DNA of 64,000 nt from Epiperipatus broadwayi (lineage: Eukaryota > Onychophora > Udeonychophora > Euonychophora > Peripatidae), in assembly GCA_028023455.1 (NCBI GenBank), contig JAQFVV010000030.1, positions 9,388,876 to 9,452,875 on the forward strand, in the 5' to 3' direction. A program made the position numbers and the translations under genes. How positions within the stretch are numbered: the stretch's first letter is position 1; each line of letters opens with the position of its first letter. Below the pieces are notes generated by a model. The model had not been told where the DNA came from, ran no database searches, and saw nothing but the letters and a program-made list of their open reading frames with translations. Shown piece after piece: positions 12,310 through 24,606 of this stretch.

Positions 12310-12850
12310 TGATTAGTAATATAACAAATATTGCACCAAAGACTCATTACACACTTCAAAAGATGGAGTCTGAAACCCAAATTCCTTGACTTCATCATTA
12401 AAATAAATCTTAATGCGCTACCCACGAATTGGTTTCTTTATAACCGAAGAGGTTTTACCAGCATTGAACCTATATGTGGTCTGTGTGCTCGTGAAGATGA
12501 AACCATAGACCATATTATACACCGGTGCCCAAGACTTAAAACTCTAAAAGATATAATTATAATCAATTCCAACATAAGACCTGATATGATTTTCTTCCGA
12601 TCTTTCATAATGGGTTTTTTTCAATAATAAGGCTTTCTACCTTTGTCCTTTATTCCATATGGATAGTGAGATGCAAAAGTCTCATGGAATTACCCCCGCC
12701 ACAAATCATACCATTGTTCTATCAAACGCTCAAAAAAATCAAGAAACGTGACCAGCTCCTTGCCTCCAGTAAAGTCTTTGCTGACACCTGGTCTTTAATT
12801 GCTCTTTCCTTTTCCTGATTATCAATTCCCACCTACCCAGCATTATAGAA
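12310..12850 (+). pseudogene. LINE ORF2 C-terminus with CCHC zinc finger
   Basis: The 98-codon open stretch at 12331-12627 contains INLNALPTNWFLYNRRGF and then CGLCAREDETIDHIIHRC, a C-X2-C-X8-H-X4-C finger characteristic of the C-terminus of many non-LTR retrotransposon ORF2 proteins. Two stops follow, after which frame-shifted traces continue to about 12800. The 5' side is missing. It may be the 3' end of the same family as the element at 60.6-64 kb, which runs off the window before reaching this part; that link is an inference. Confidence 0.65.
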
Positions 12851-13341
12851 TAATCATTTATAAAAGAAAATATTCATGTTTATATTAAAAATGCTAATAC
12901 CATTAAACAAGTTCTTTGAATCTCTTCACTATACCTAACCACATAAGAGTATAACATTGTGCTCTCATAACATAATCTAGCCAGATGACATATAGAACAT
13001 TATATAATAATATTATTGTACAATTTATTCATTTATTTATCCTTTATTCGTATGTAATCACTATTTATTGTTAATAAAATTTTTATTGAAATGAACAAAT
13101 ATTGCAGAGCACCTGGCTCAAGTTATATTTTTGTTCCTTTTATTTGAGTCATTTAATAATAGTTGTCAAGCATTTGAAATGATCTTGGTCTATTTTTTCT
13201 AATGGTATAGTTTATAAATGATTTTAGCCCATCATCAGAAGTCATGCACACACATATTATATACTTGATTTATGTTCACAAAATAATGTAATATTTAATA
13301 TTAAATGAGTTACTAATCCATCGATGAATTACTCTCTAGAT

Positions 13342-13864
13342 CAGTGGTCTTCAACCTTTTCACACCTGCGGACCGCTAAAAATAAGTATAAGAGTTCCGT
13401 CGAACCAGCAAAAATAAGGATAATATTTCGCAGACCGGCAGAAGTCTATAGATAAATTTTCTTAAAGATAAGCATAATTGTTATAACTGATCAAAACAAC
13501 AATGTTAAATATATAAGATAAAGTTTTATATATATATGGAGTTTATATAATAAAAAACTTTTTTTTAATTTTTTTTAGAAAAGTAATAAAAAATTTAATT
13601 CTACCCCCCCCCTTCCATAAACATATGTGATAACTAAAAAAACAAATTAATTTATGAATGATTGATTAGATTTTGTTTTCGTTCTGTTTTCTTTTTTTTT
13701 TTAATTGGGTAAAAATGAGATGAAAAAATAAATAAAAATTGGCTATATTAATTAAAAGTTTAAACTCTTATTATTTATTATTACAAACTTTTTACTGCCC
13801 GTCTAGCACGCAGACCTGCAGAAAAGTTCCACGGCCCGGTGCCGGGCCACGGACCAAGGGTTGA
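13342..13864. mobile_element. Non-autonomous hAT-type DNA transposon, 3' end missing
   Basis: Starts CAGTGGTCTTCAACCTTTTC and ends ...ACCAAGGGTTGAAGA(C); these are terminal inverted repeats of the hAT type, with GCGGACCGC and GGCCCGGTGCCGGGCC near the ends. The preceding octamer CTCTAGAT fits the nTnnnnAn pattern of hAT target sites. The expected final CACTG and the second octamer are absent because an adapter-like sequence begins at 13865. Confidence 0.8.
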
Positions 13865-13885
13865 AGACGTGTGCTCTTCCGATCT
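13865..13885 (+). other. Illumina adapter-like sequence embedded in the assembly
   Basis: These 21 bases equal the 3' end of the Illumina TruSeq read-2 adapter (ending GTGCTCTTCCGATCT). They replace the last bases of the hAT terminal repeat, so the right-hand sequence from 13886 is probably joined artificially. Confidence 0.93.
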
Positions 13886-14214
13886 TAAAACAACATTGTG
13901 TATGTGCATTTCTTATTATGCTATGTACCAAAATTAAGCATTTAAAATTACTAATACTTTGTTGGTTTACTTGTGAATTACTCTGAAGGTACAGCAGCAC
14001 AACACAGAGAGTTTCACTTCACAATAGCACTACAAATAACTAAGGGCTCCTTAAATAACAGGGTACTTCAATAACTATCCTATCATTGCCATATCATTTC
14101 TAACAAGCACAAACAACTTTACCTCCCACAGTGGTAAAATATTTAATAACATCATGAGAGATAGATCAATAAAGATAAGACCTGCAGAGAGTCGGTTGAG
14201 AATTTAAAAAATAC

Positions 14215-14440
14215 TTAAGAAAGATTGATTTTAAGTGTTCAAATCTCAGATCCATAGGTAAAAATAGGTAAAAAAAAACATATAATAGAAACTTTCATTT
14301 TTAAACACATAGGCATATTTCCTTTTAATTTTCTACCAAAAGCACTCCAACTAAATTTGATTCTATGATTAATCTGATCTATTAGGTTTCCATCTGTATT
14401 AATAATCTGACTAAGGTATTTTCTATTTGTTAAGTTCTTC
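14215..14440 (-). mobile_element. RTE-like LINE fragment (minus)
   Basis: The minus strand reads ATACAGATGGAAACC, AATCATAGAATCAAATTTAG and TGGAGTGCTTTTGGTAGAAA, corresponding to an INTDGN...RIKF.WSAFGR stretch also encoded at 10310 and 27950. The fragment is internal, with no tail. Confidence 0.75.
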
Positions 14441-15939
14441 TAATTCATCATTTAATCATATTAATAATTAGTATTGACTTAAATTTGTGCTGTGAATCTC
14501 TATCTTTCCAGAAACAATTAAGATGCATAGTGCCATAAACAACAACAATAATAATGATGATAATAATAATAATGATAATAATAGAATCATTAAATTTCTA
14601 ATCATATTAACTTGTCTTCAAACTTGATAGGACAATTAAATAAAATAATGCATTCTAAATTTAATCCTGGGTAAAAAAACTAATAGTCTGATGTTGTGCA
14701 TGGATTGCTATCAATTAAGTTATTGTTTGTGTCATGTTGATGTATATATGAAAATAAATTGTAATTTTTTTCTTATTTTGGCATTGTCATTTACTGCAAT
14801 CAATAAGGTTAATTAAAATAAGAGTTTCTTGAATTTAGATGAGTTTAGCAGGCTGTAAAAAGAAAAAGTTTATGGTCATGTAACATCAGAAGGTGGAGAT
14901 CACATGCAAATTTCCCTTTGGTCATTTTCATGCTAACTGTGCATCTGACCACTACAATACATATTCCAATGATTTAATTGGTCAAGAGATCATATGAAGT
15001 TTAATACTGAAAATAATAGAGAGATATACTTAGAATCTACCCCACTAAAACTGCCCTATAATATGCAGAACCAAAGTTTTACTATGATACAGTTTTAGGT
15101 CATTAAGTTTAATAAAATTTGATTCTAAATTTTTGTTTTAAATATCTGTAATGATGTTTCACTTTTCCTTTACATAGAATACATACAGAATTTCATTTTA
15201 AAGTAAAATGTTAATTTAAACATTGTTTTATAATTATTACATTGTAGATCAGACTGGAGATAAATTTTACATGTTTTTATAATTGATATTATTTTCCTAT
15301 AAAAAGGGAACTAATATGTGGGAATACATTATTTCGTTATGACTCTATATGCCATTGTTACTAGTTTATACAAATTTCATTTAGTAGAAAATGAGCATAT
15401 AATATCTTATTTATATATGAACACTAAAAGCATGATACAATGTTCTGTGTAAATTGGTATATTTGCTGAATATACACATTCAAGAAGAATAAAATTTTAA
15501 ATTGGACAACTGAATCTTACTCCTTGTGTCTTACAAATTAAAAGTTTGGTTTATTTGATCTTGTGATCAACTGAACATGTGATAATGAAAAATAGTACAA
15601 TATAAAACAAATCACAATAATATTCGAATTTTAAAGGACAACATAGAAAAAAAAAGGCATATGCAAAATAGAATGCATTAACGTTATTCTTTGTATAAGT
15701 TTTTTAATGTAGTAAACATATAAAATAAAATTAATTTAAATATTTTTTTTAAAAGCAGATCTATTAAGTGTAAATATATTCTAAACAATCTTATTGCACA
15801 TAATCCTTAAATGTTTTTGATTTTAAGTACAAAACAATTTTTTATCAACATTTAAAAAAATAAAGTCAAGATTCAACACTATGACAGGAATTTTTTTTAT
15901 TAAGCTGAAAAATCCAAAATATCATTGGTGTAATGATAA

Positions 15940-16265
15940 TCTTGGCCTCAGTGTGGCCTTTGAGTGTTCCATCATCAGATTTTCAATTGGATGGACGGTT
16001 GAAGAGTTGGAGTGTGGAATGAATTAAAACCTGTCTATTAAAGTATAAAGATTAGTTATCTTAATATATATCTGAGCACTTATTGCATATATGTGTAGAT
16101 ATGATAATCTGGACCAACTGATGGCTGGTTTAGCATGAAATACACATATTGGTGATTATTTATCTTTTCAACATATATGTGTTCAAGTGTATCAGTATTA
16201 TGAGATAGAGTGGAGAGTGGTGGGTCTATGTGAAAGTCTATGCTCATATACCCTATATAATACTA
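15940..16265 (+). repeat. R1 family copy
   Basis: Shows the CATCAGATTTTCAATTGGAT start, CTGTCTATTAAAGTA, GGACCAACTGATGGCTGGTT (a 3-base deletion in the core stem) and the TTGGTGATTATTTATCTTTT block; the box-B-like end is degraded. Confidence 0.7.
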
Positions 16266-16825
16266 AAATATCATTGTAACTATTTTGATTGATAAATGAT
16301 GATAAATATTATTACAAAACATTATATGATTCTTTTTTTAACTTATGAGCTATCTATTTTTCCATTCTAGAGTGCCCATTGTGAATATTGAGAAAAATTG
16401 GTAGACATTAAAGGCAATAAATTAACCGCTTTCTGACTGACTTGTTTTCCAATAAAACTATCCTATATCTATTCGGGAACCTTTTTTATACTTACTGCGT
16501 CATTCAAGACAATAGCTTAAAATATTAAAATATCAGAAGATTTTATTTAATCTTTATATTTTGGCATTTTCAGTAAAAAATGAAAGACAAATATTTTTTA
16601 ATTTAACCTAAGCTGAAAAACCATGTCATTCTACATAGTAATGTTTATCATTTTTGGCTAAAAAGTGAAACGTGGCTATACTTAGCTTATAATTGAGATC
16701 ACTAAAAATATAGTTTTTGATTTAGTATCAGAACTATATAATATAGATTAGCTTGAGTTTAAAACTTTAGGGCATTTGAATATTTAAACCCATTAACTTC
16801 AATAATAGAATTGAAGGAAAAAGTA

Positions 16826-16940
16826 GTCAAGCGTTGTTAGTCGAGAGATCAAGCGCAGCTGCCTTGCAAGCAGTTGGTTGCAGCGGATGTTGCGGGTTCC
16901 CCTCCCGGCCGATGCCAAGGGGAGGGGGAGTGGTCATTGA
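16826..16940 (+). repeat. tRNA-derived SINE copy, best preserved in the window
   Basis: Reads GTTAGTCGAGAGATCAAGCG, CAGCTGCCTTGCAAGCAG, GTTGCGGGTTCCCCTCCCGG. CTGC-CTTGCAA-GCAG forms an anticodon-arm-like hairpin with TGC in the loop, and GGGTTCCCCTCCC resembles box B. The acceptor stem does not close properly, so I call it a SINE head rather than a tRNA gene. Confidence 0.65.
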
Positions 16941-17857
16941 ATGTATTCATAATCTTCTAGAAAGAAGTAATAAAAATCCGTTTATCAATTGCTTATGGTT
17001 GTTTCTCAACACAAAATTTAGCTAAAATAAAAAGTTGTCACAACATTCAAACATATATATGCATTATATACACATAAAATTTAATTAGAATTGCATTAAT
17101 AAATCAGCATGCAATATCATGCATGAATTAACTAAAAGCAAGCTATTCTAAGCTTATCCAAATTTTTATGTAATACAATTATTAATTTAAATTTATTATA
17201 TATATTTTAACAGTCACAACACAAGTTAATACATATAGAAACATACTTTCCATCACGCGCACACACACACACATATATATATATTTAAATAAACAACTTT
17301 CATATCTTTGGCACTTGAAAGATTGAAATTTTGAATGATGTATATATAATACTTTTTCCATAATGTCTAATTAATATCTTATGTGCTTTTGAATTATCAC
17401 GTCTCAGGAACTTTTAAAAAAATTACCTGGAAGATCAAATGTTTTAAATAATATAATTATATAAATAAAAATTAAAAAGTGAAGGTAAAGGGTAAAAATT
17501 TAAAAATTAGTCTTGCAAATGAAAGAATGGATAATTTTGAATTGATTTTGAGTATATCATTTTTGTTTCTTACTTCCAGTAATATATATGTATATAGTGC
17601 ATTTACATGAAATATAACAACCTAGAATTTGAACCAGGACTGAGTAAAATTCAATTTTTTTCTGGTTTTATCAGATTTACAATTTTTCTGGTAGATAATC
17701 CGATCATAGTGATACAATTTCTAATATTTATCAATAAATGGCTGTAAAAGAAAAATGACTACTGTCACAATCTCACCATCCTGCATATGACAAGACTGCG
17801 AGATGTGTCTTCTCTTTTTAAAAAAAGACTACTTAAAAACTGCTTTATTTCATACAC

Positions 17858-18345
17858 CAGAGGTGGCCAACTTTTGTGCTCATGTGATCTACTTTTTATT
17901 TTAAAAATGTGTTGAGATCGACTTGTTGTCATAGGCGTAGTCTAAGTTGAGGGAGGTCTGAAATACATTCTATTTTTATATATCTATCTAGTAAAAAATA
18001 AGAATTATTTAATGGGACAAAAACTCATGTGGGGGTGGCGAAGTATTAAAGCAACTTGAGTAATTATTAACAATATTTATTAATTCAAATTAACTACAAT
18101 AGATCATGATTAAAAATATTATTTTCAATAATAATACGGCTTAGTGGACTTCACCTATCTAGAATTAAAAAAAAAATTAGAACAGAAACAAAAAAACTTG
18201 AAAATCTTGACTTAATTTGTTTCACTCGTTACCTGACAGCTTTTGCCAGATTGGCTTCGCGATCGACCAAAAATGGCTTCGCGATCGACCAAAAATGGCT
18301 TTGCGATCGACCGGTGGATCACAATCAACTTGTTGGACACCCCTG
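17858..18345. mobile_element. Non-autonomous hAT-type MITE with target-site duplication
   Basis: Ends are CAGAGGTGGCCAACTTTTGT and ACTTGTTGGACACCCCTG, complementary terminal repeats of the hAT type. The flanking octamers TCATACAC (17850-17857) and TCATACAG (18346-18353) match at 7 of 8 positions, as expected for an 8-bp hAT duplication. No transposase frame is visible. Confidence 0.85.
18247..18315 (+). repeat. 22-bp tandem repeat inside the hAT MITE
   Basis: Three successive copies of GGCTTCGCGATCGACCAAAA-type units (the third has TTTGCG and runs into CCGGTGG). A locally CpG-rich patch in AT-rich surroundings. Confidence 0.8.
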
Positions 18346-18569
18346 TCATACAGTACTCTAACTCTATTTTTAATATGAGAGTTGCACAAATAAAATAAAT
18401 TACTACAATTATAGTTTTAAAATGTTTATTTCAACTTTCCATACACTGGTTCAAATATAAAAATAATTAAAAAAACAAAGTATACTATGGACTCACTAGA
18501 TGCTGTTTTATTTTATTATTATAGTGTTTCTTTTTTATTGTCAGCCCATTGAAGGTCATCTAAACAATT

Positions 18570-18720
18570 AGATAGCCATCTTGCATGGTTGAGCGCAGTG
18601 GGGAAATGGTAGATTCTGGAGTGTAGGGTTCTTGGATCGATTCTAATTCCACCGCTGGCTTTTCAATCCTCTAGCAATAATGCTCTACGATTACTTTTCT
18701 TTAATTAAATAAAAGAAAAC
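18570..18720 (+). repeat. Possible second tRNA-like SINE family
   Basis: CATGGTTGAGCGCAGTGGGG resembles a box A region and GGTTCTTGGATCGATTC resembles a box B, followed by a Pol III-like T run and an A-rich end. Only one copy is seen here, so the call is weak. Confidence 0.35.
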
Positions 18721-21350
18721 TTTCAGATAGGAATAACTTTGATTTATCAACTAATATTATCAAAAATTGTTTTAATTTTGATGACATTTAAAATTTTTAC
18801 AAACTTTTTAAATGCTTCTAACATTTTTTTTTCATTAGGCAATTAAAATTTTAATCTCTATCTGATGTATTAAAATTATATTTAATATTATATGATCAAA
18901 GTGATGTCATGTGTTTGCATTCGTAATTTAATCTGATCATCTTTTTCATCCTATTATTCAAACAATCAATATCTTTAGGTCTTTTATATAATCAGCAGTC
19001 GGAGAGATAATGTATAAAATAAAATTCATTTAAAATAATTTGCAATTTTATATTTCCTTTTTTCTTTATGAGAAATATAAACAACTGTTATTTAAATAAG
19101 AGCGCAATAAACAAAAAATTAAATAAAATAAAATTAACAAAATTGATTTCCAATAAAAGAATTATATAAATATTATTGATTATTGTAAAAAAGTATACAT
19201 ATGCTTTTATTTCAACAATGCAGTGCATAAAGAAGTCTAATATATAAAGATATCACAAAATTATCTGATTTTTTTTTGATAAAATGTTAGAAAAAAAAAT
19301 TACGTATGGCAGATCTTTTAAAGAAATCATCATCAGGCAGTCATGTTACGCGATCAGCATATTCTTATTGTGATGTCCAGTTCTGCATACACGTGTGTCA
19401 GATATTTCAACGAAATAGATTATGGCATCATGCTTTTTTATAAAAACTAACTTTTTTGCTTATATGCTATTTTATAGAAAAATTGATTACGGGTGTTGCC
19501 ATTTTATATATATTAAATCATTCAGAAAATGACTGCACCATCAAATACTCTTTAAATCCTGTGGGATTAAAATAAAAAAATAGAGTCTTATATCACATGA
19601 CCCAATTTTTTTAACCTTGTAAATATAAACAAAGAGCTTTGATAATTATTCAACAAGCATTGTGCTAAAAGCTTAGCAAGAGAAAGCATTTAAAATATCT
19701 CTATCAGAAATCAAACCCAAACCCCAGAACAATGGTTTCATGCTTTGACACTCCTCAGTGAAACACTAAGGTAAACACTCTTTGTGGGATTAAAAGTTTT
19801 AAATGTCATAAGTTTGTGAATAAAGAATACTAGATTTGGAAAGATATTGATATGCACACTTAATAACATTTTGATTTAGAGATAAGCAATTATATAAAGA
19901 TATAAAATCCCTATCTTCTCTATTGTCTGATTGATGACTGTATGCTTATTTGTAAAGCTGTCACATGTTAAATTCATAACCAACTAAAAAATATGTTTAT
20001 GGGAAAAAAGGAATTCCACTATTAATAAAAATGCTCAGAAAAAAAATCAGTACATGTGCTTTTACCTACAGAGGTATATTATTTAAATCATGAAGAAAAT
20101 GTGATTACAGTACATAAATTCATGTTTGAAATATGATATTTAGTGAGGGGAAAAATAGATACTAGACTATCATATTTACATTTAGTTCTAATTAGCATAT
20201 AATTAAAGTTGAAATGACAGCCTTTGAAGCTGGTGTACAATTCTCACATTTATTTATATAATATTAAAATCTTTTGTTTAATTTACATTAAATCTTAAAA
20301 AAATATTTGTTAAAGCAATCAGTTAAAAAAAAACATGGTTTATTTAGGTCAGGTACATCTGGTAATATAAAGCTCTAAGAAACAAAACAAACATTATTAA
20401 TTTTGTTTGTATTTTGTTATGCAGTCATTTAGCATAATCATGTATTAAAAAATAAAATAAGCCTTTGGTTTTAGTGTGAACATTGGTATATTAAAAAATG
20501 ATGTGTTGTTTATTGTACTGAATTTAGCAGCAATAATTACTACACAAAAGAAATCAGCATTGTTTATTTTAAATAATAATTATTGTGTAATATATTTTGA
20601 GAAATTATGTAGGTCTTGATAGCACAGCATATCCTAGAAAAAAAATTTCTATAATTTCTCTGTTTAAAAAGCATGAAGTTAAAATTTGGCATCCTCTTCC
20701 TTTGTAAAACTTGCATATAGCTTATTAAAAATGTAATTAAAAATGCAAATTCAAAGAAACTTGATATTTTTTCTAAATCCTCAATAGATTTTGAATCAAA
20801 AATCTAATATCAGGCAGTGAGTATTTAATATTTTTCAACTGAGCTATAGCAAACTTAATAAACTTTATTGGTTTTTATATGTCCTACTACTCTAATACTG
20901 GTTTTACTTTTATTTTTTTATATATTTTTTTCATTATATATATATATATTCTGCAAGTTAATATTTTTTACATATATATTTGTATCAATAAAAATTGTAG
21001 CATCAATTTTAATTTTAGTCATTATAACTTTTATTAATGATACTGAAGCTCTCACTATATGTTCTAATTGCAAATATTATTACTGTGACAATATTTTCTA
21101 ATTACAAATATTATTATCTTATCACCTGACTGTTGAAAACCCTGATAAGAAGTGCCTTATTTTTATACATTTTTGCGAAAAGCAAAAAAAAATCTTCATT
21201 CTGAAATATGATGTAATAAAGCCTACTCATTTTCACGGTTCTAAATGAATTTAAGACATAAAGCTTTTGTGGATTAGTTTAGCTTAAGGGCTATCAATAA
21301 TAATTAATCGTTGTTTAATATATATTGAAATATGATTTTTTTTTATCTCC
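18720..21350. other. AT-rich DNA without recognisable features
   Basis: No supported coding region. The 77-codon open frame at 20868-21101 is hydrophobic, low-complexity translation of T-rich DNA and carries a local duplication of AATTGCAAATATTATTA-like sequence near 21065-21115. Confidence 0.45.
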
Positions 21351-21351
21351 T

Positions 21352-21855
21352 ACAGTACAGGCTTTTTTTCATACCTGCATTTCTATATGTAATACATAGG
21401 GATTTGAACTTAGACTTTCACACAACCCTAAAACATCCATGCTATCTCATAATGCTGATACACTTGATCTCACAAATGTTGACAAGATAAATAATCACCA
21501 ATATATGTATTTCATGCTAAATCAGTACTTCTCAGTTGGTCCAGATTATTATCTCCACACATATATACAATCAAAGCTCAGCTTATATTAAGATAGCCAA
21601 TCTTCAAACCTTAATGGACAGGCTACAATCACTCCACTCCACAATTCTTCAGCCATACATTTCACTGAAAATCTGATGATGGAACACTCAAAGCCCACCT
21701 TAGTGCCAACCTTCTCATCTTACCCATGTTAACCACAAGTTACTCTGACTCCTCATGTACAGGACCTAATCCATTTACATACATATATGAGAGATGGGCA
21801 GACCTTAAAGCCCTATATTTTGATATATGCATTTTTTCCCACAGTACAGGCTTTT
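21352..21855 (-). repeat. R1 copy with 15-bp target-site duplication
   Basis: The body (21367-21840, 474 bp, minus) is bounded by perfect direct repeats ACAGTACAGGCTTTT at 21352-21366 and 21841-21855. A 15-bp duplication is typical of LINE-driven target-primed insertion, so R1 probably behaves as a SINE or other short retroelement rather than a DNA MITE. Confidence 0.85.
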
Positions 21856-22136
21856 ATATACATTGTAGCTTTATATTTTGCTAGGGGAATTAATAAAAAT
21901 ATCTGTAATTTGTAAAAAAAAAATATTGGCTTTCTTTTAGTGTTAAATTAAATAAATAAATCGCTATTAATGGTAAAATGGCAAGTGATATGATTAAAAG
22001 TGAATTTATAGTCTCTTATAGTACTACCTATTATAAAAGAGTAATAGAATTCAAAATGTCTTCTGAACAGATTTTACTAATCAATGTATAGCAAAAATAC
22101 TTGTGGCTCTTTTTTTTTTCTTTTTTAAAAAGCAGA

Positions 22137-22256
<120 letters not shown>

Positions 22257-22979
22257 ATGTCCAAACAGAAATCACACACACATAAATATAATATGAGTGG
22301 AAATTATACAAAATAGGAAATATTAGATGAACTACAATAAAATATAATATTTGAAGTATTAATTTAATAATTATATTATGAGAACAGTCAACAACATCAC
22401 ATTCAGCTAGAATAGAAATTTGTAATATTGCTTTTAAACGTGTAAATGTGATTGCATGGAAGCTTTGTATTGAGAAACATAGTCAATTTAGAAAGTTACT
22501 AGTGTAAAATTATTAAATGGAATTTGTTTTATTGATTATTAAAATTCACTAATAGATTATTGTTAAATAAATTTATTAATAAAATTTATTGAGAATTTTA
22601 AAATATAATCAAATTATTTTTGTATAATATTCGAATGTTATAAATTATTTATAGGTAAAATAAACAGTTTTTAATTGTATGTTAATAATCCAAATTAAGG
22701 TATAACAATAAATTTTAATATTAAAATTGTAATTATTTTAATCTCCATTTAATGAAATATTTTAAAATTTGCACTTTTGGAAATCCTCAGATGTTCACCT
22801 GCTATCGATTATTACCAAAGCAATGGAACAGATTTTACCACAAATTTTTGAAATGCAAAGAACTTTGACAAAGGCAGTGCAACAGTTGCAATGGATATAT
22901 TGATTATGACAATGAAGTACAAGAACTCAGAAAAGTGGTGAAAAATCTGATACAAAATATAGAAATAAAGTAGCAAGCA

Positions 22980-23985
22980 TTACTCATAAATCACCACAAT
23001 ACTTGAGTGATTCAGAAAAAAGTAACTAACATCATATTTCAGCAAAATTTCTCATATTTATGGTCAACCTAAAATCCATAGGGATCATGTTCCACTAAGA
23101 CCCTATTGTTAATTCTAGAAATTCACTTTGCCAAAATTTGTCAAGATTACATCCCTAAGTTCTTAGTTCTTTGGCATACAAGACCCAATCCTTTGTCAGA
23201 GATTCTAGACACTTTGGAGAATTAATCAAAAACATGAACATTGAAAGAAGTGACATACTAGTAAGCTTTGATGTGGAAAGTTTATTCTCAAATGTACGAT
23301 GTGAAAAAGCATTGTCTATTATATGAAAAAGGTTAAATGGCAATAATGGATTAAAAATCAGAACAACTCTTCTTACTGATAGTATAACAGAACTTTTAAT
23401 ATTCAACATAAAAACAATCTTTTTTCAATACAACACAGAATTCTTCCAACAAAATCAAAAAATGGCTATGGGCTCACCATTGTTACCCCTGATTAGCAAT
23501 ATTTACATGAAAGAACTTGAAACCACAGCTATAAAGACTATTCCATATCACCTAAAGTTTGGCTTTGTTATGTTGATACATTTGTTTTATGGCACATGGT
23601 GAAACATTACTACAATTTTTCTGGAAATGCATCAAAAATACATATTCCTTTCAATTAAATTCACAATAGTCAAAACAAGCACAAAAATTAGCATTCTTAA
23701 ATATTTTTGTGACAAGACTCCCTCATGGCAAAATCAAAACCTAGAGTTTACAGAAAACACACACATATAGAAAAATACTTAGCATATACATCCAATCACA
23801 CCAGAAACACAAAACATGGAGTTAGACTATCACTATGGAACAGAAAAAGAAGTTTGTTCAGAAATTAATGCTTTGAAAAAAGAAAAGATCTGTATAGAAC
23901 AAACTCTTATGAAAAATAATTATCCATCAGCTGTTATTAAGAAAACCTTAAATAAACATCACACGATAACTATTTCTTATGGTTG
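22980..23985 (+). pseudogene. Penelope-like element reverse transcriptase, decayed
   Basis: Successive motifs across frames match Penelope-like RT: YGQPKIHRDHVPLRPIVN (from ~23057), DILVSFDVESLFSNV (~23247), QNQKMAMGSPLLPLISNIYM (~23452), YVDTFVLW (~23566) and VYRKHTHIEKYLAYTSNH (~23738). The RT catalytic box, usually YVDD followed by T, lacks one Asp codon here. Several stops and shifts are present. No GIY-YIG endonuclease can be seen downstream; the sequence passes directly into an R2 repeat at 24000. Upstream (22800-22980) are weak traces of the N-terminal region. Confidence 0.85.
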
Positions 23986-23999
23986 CTCTTAACTATTAT

Positions 24000-24235
24000 T
24001 TAAACAAGCAAAACTCTCCATACAGTAGTACCACTCAGTGCAATTCAGAGTAATCAATGGATGCCATAAGGCTTGTGCATAAAATACCCATCTAGTGCCT
24101 ACTCATCCAATATCCCCAGACTAGTTTCTGGCTTGTGGCCTTCATCAGTGAGGATCCTTGGATCTGAGAGCAAATCTAGGTGAAGTGCTTTCAGATCCAA
24201 GGCTCTTCACTGACAATCAATACTTAATATTAGAT
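24000..24235 (+). repeat. R2 copy directly after the Penelope-like ORF
   Basis: Contains GCAAAACTCTCCATACAGTA, GTGCCTACTCATCCAATATC, GGATCCTTGGATCTGAGAGC and, inverted, TCAGATCCAAGGCTCTTCAC, giving a short terminal hairpin. Its reverse complement holds CTGATGAAGGCC-ACAAGCCAGAAAC. Its position suggests R2 may be the terminal repeat of this Penelope-like family (inference). Confidence 0.6.
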
Positions 24236-24606
24236 GATAGAAATAGTCCAATAGGTAAATACAAATATTACAGAACCTTCTCCTTCAACCACATTCTCTG
24301 AAATTATTTGTAAGCAGACATATAATAAATCATTTTTAAATAAACATGGAAATATAATTTGATGATTGAATGGATTAGCATTGAGTTAAAGTTATATTTG
24401 CAAGTTTATTTTAAAATAATTCATTATGAGTCTGCTTACAAATAATTTTAGGTAACTTGTTTGAAAAAGAATGTTTTGTAATAAGATTATCTTTCTACAG
24501 ATTACCCATTTGTGCAGTAGCAAATAGTTATATATGTGCTGTTGAAATTAGTAATTTATATATAGGTATATAAAATTCAAAACTGCCCAACACTATACTA
24601 GTAATA

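Noticed and set aside
16826-16940. Functional tRNA-Ala gene
   Set aside because: Only the anticodon arm and box-B-like parts fit; the acceptor stem does not pair and the same sequence is dispersed as a SINE.
16834-17025. 63-codon open frame rich in Cys, Gly and Arg
   Set aside because: It lies over the tRNA-derived SINE and has no relation to a protein family.
23155-23409. 84-codon minus-strand open frame
   Set aside because: Antisense of the Penelope-like RT.
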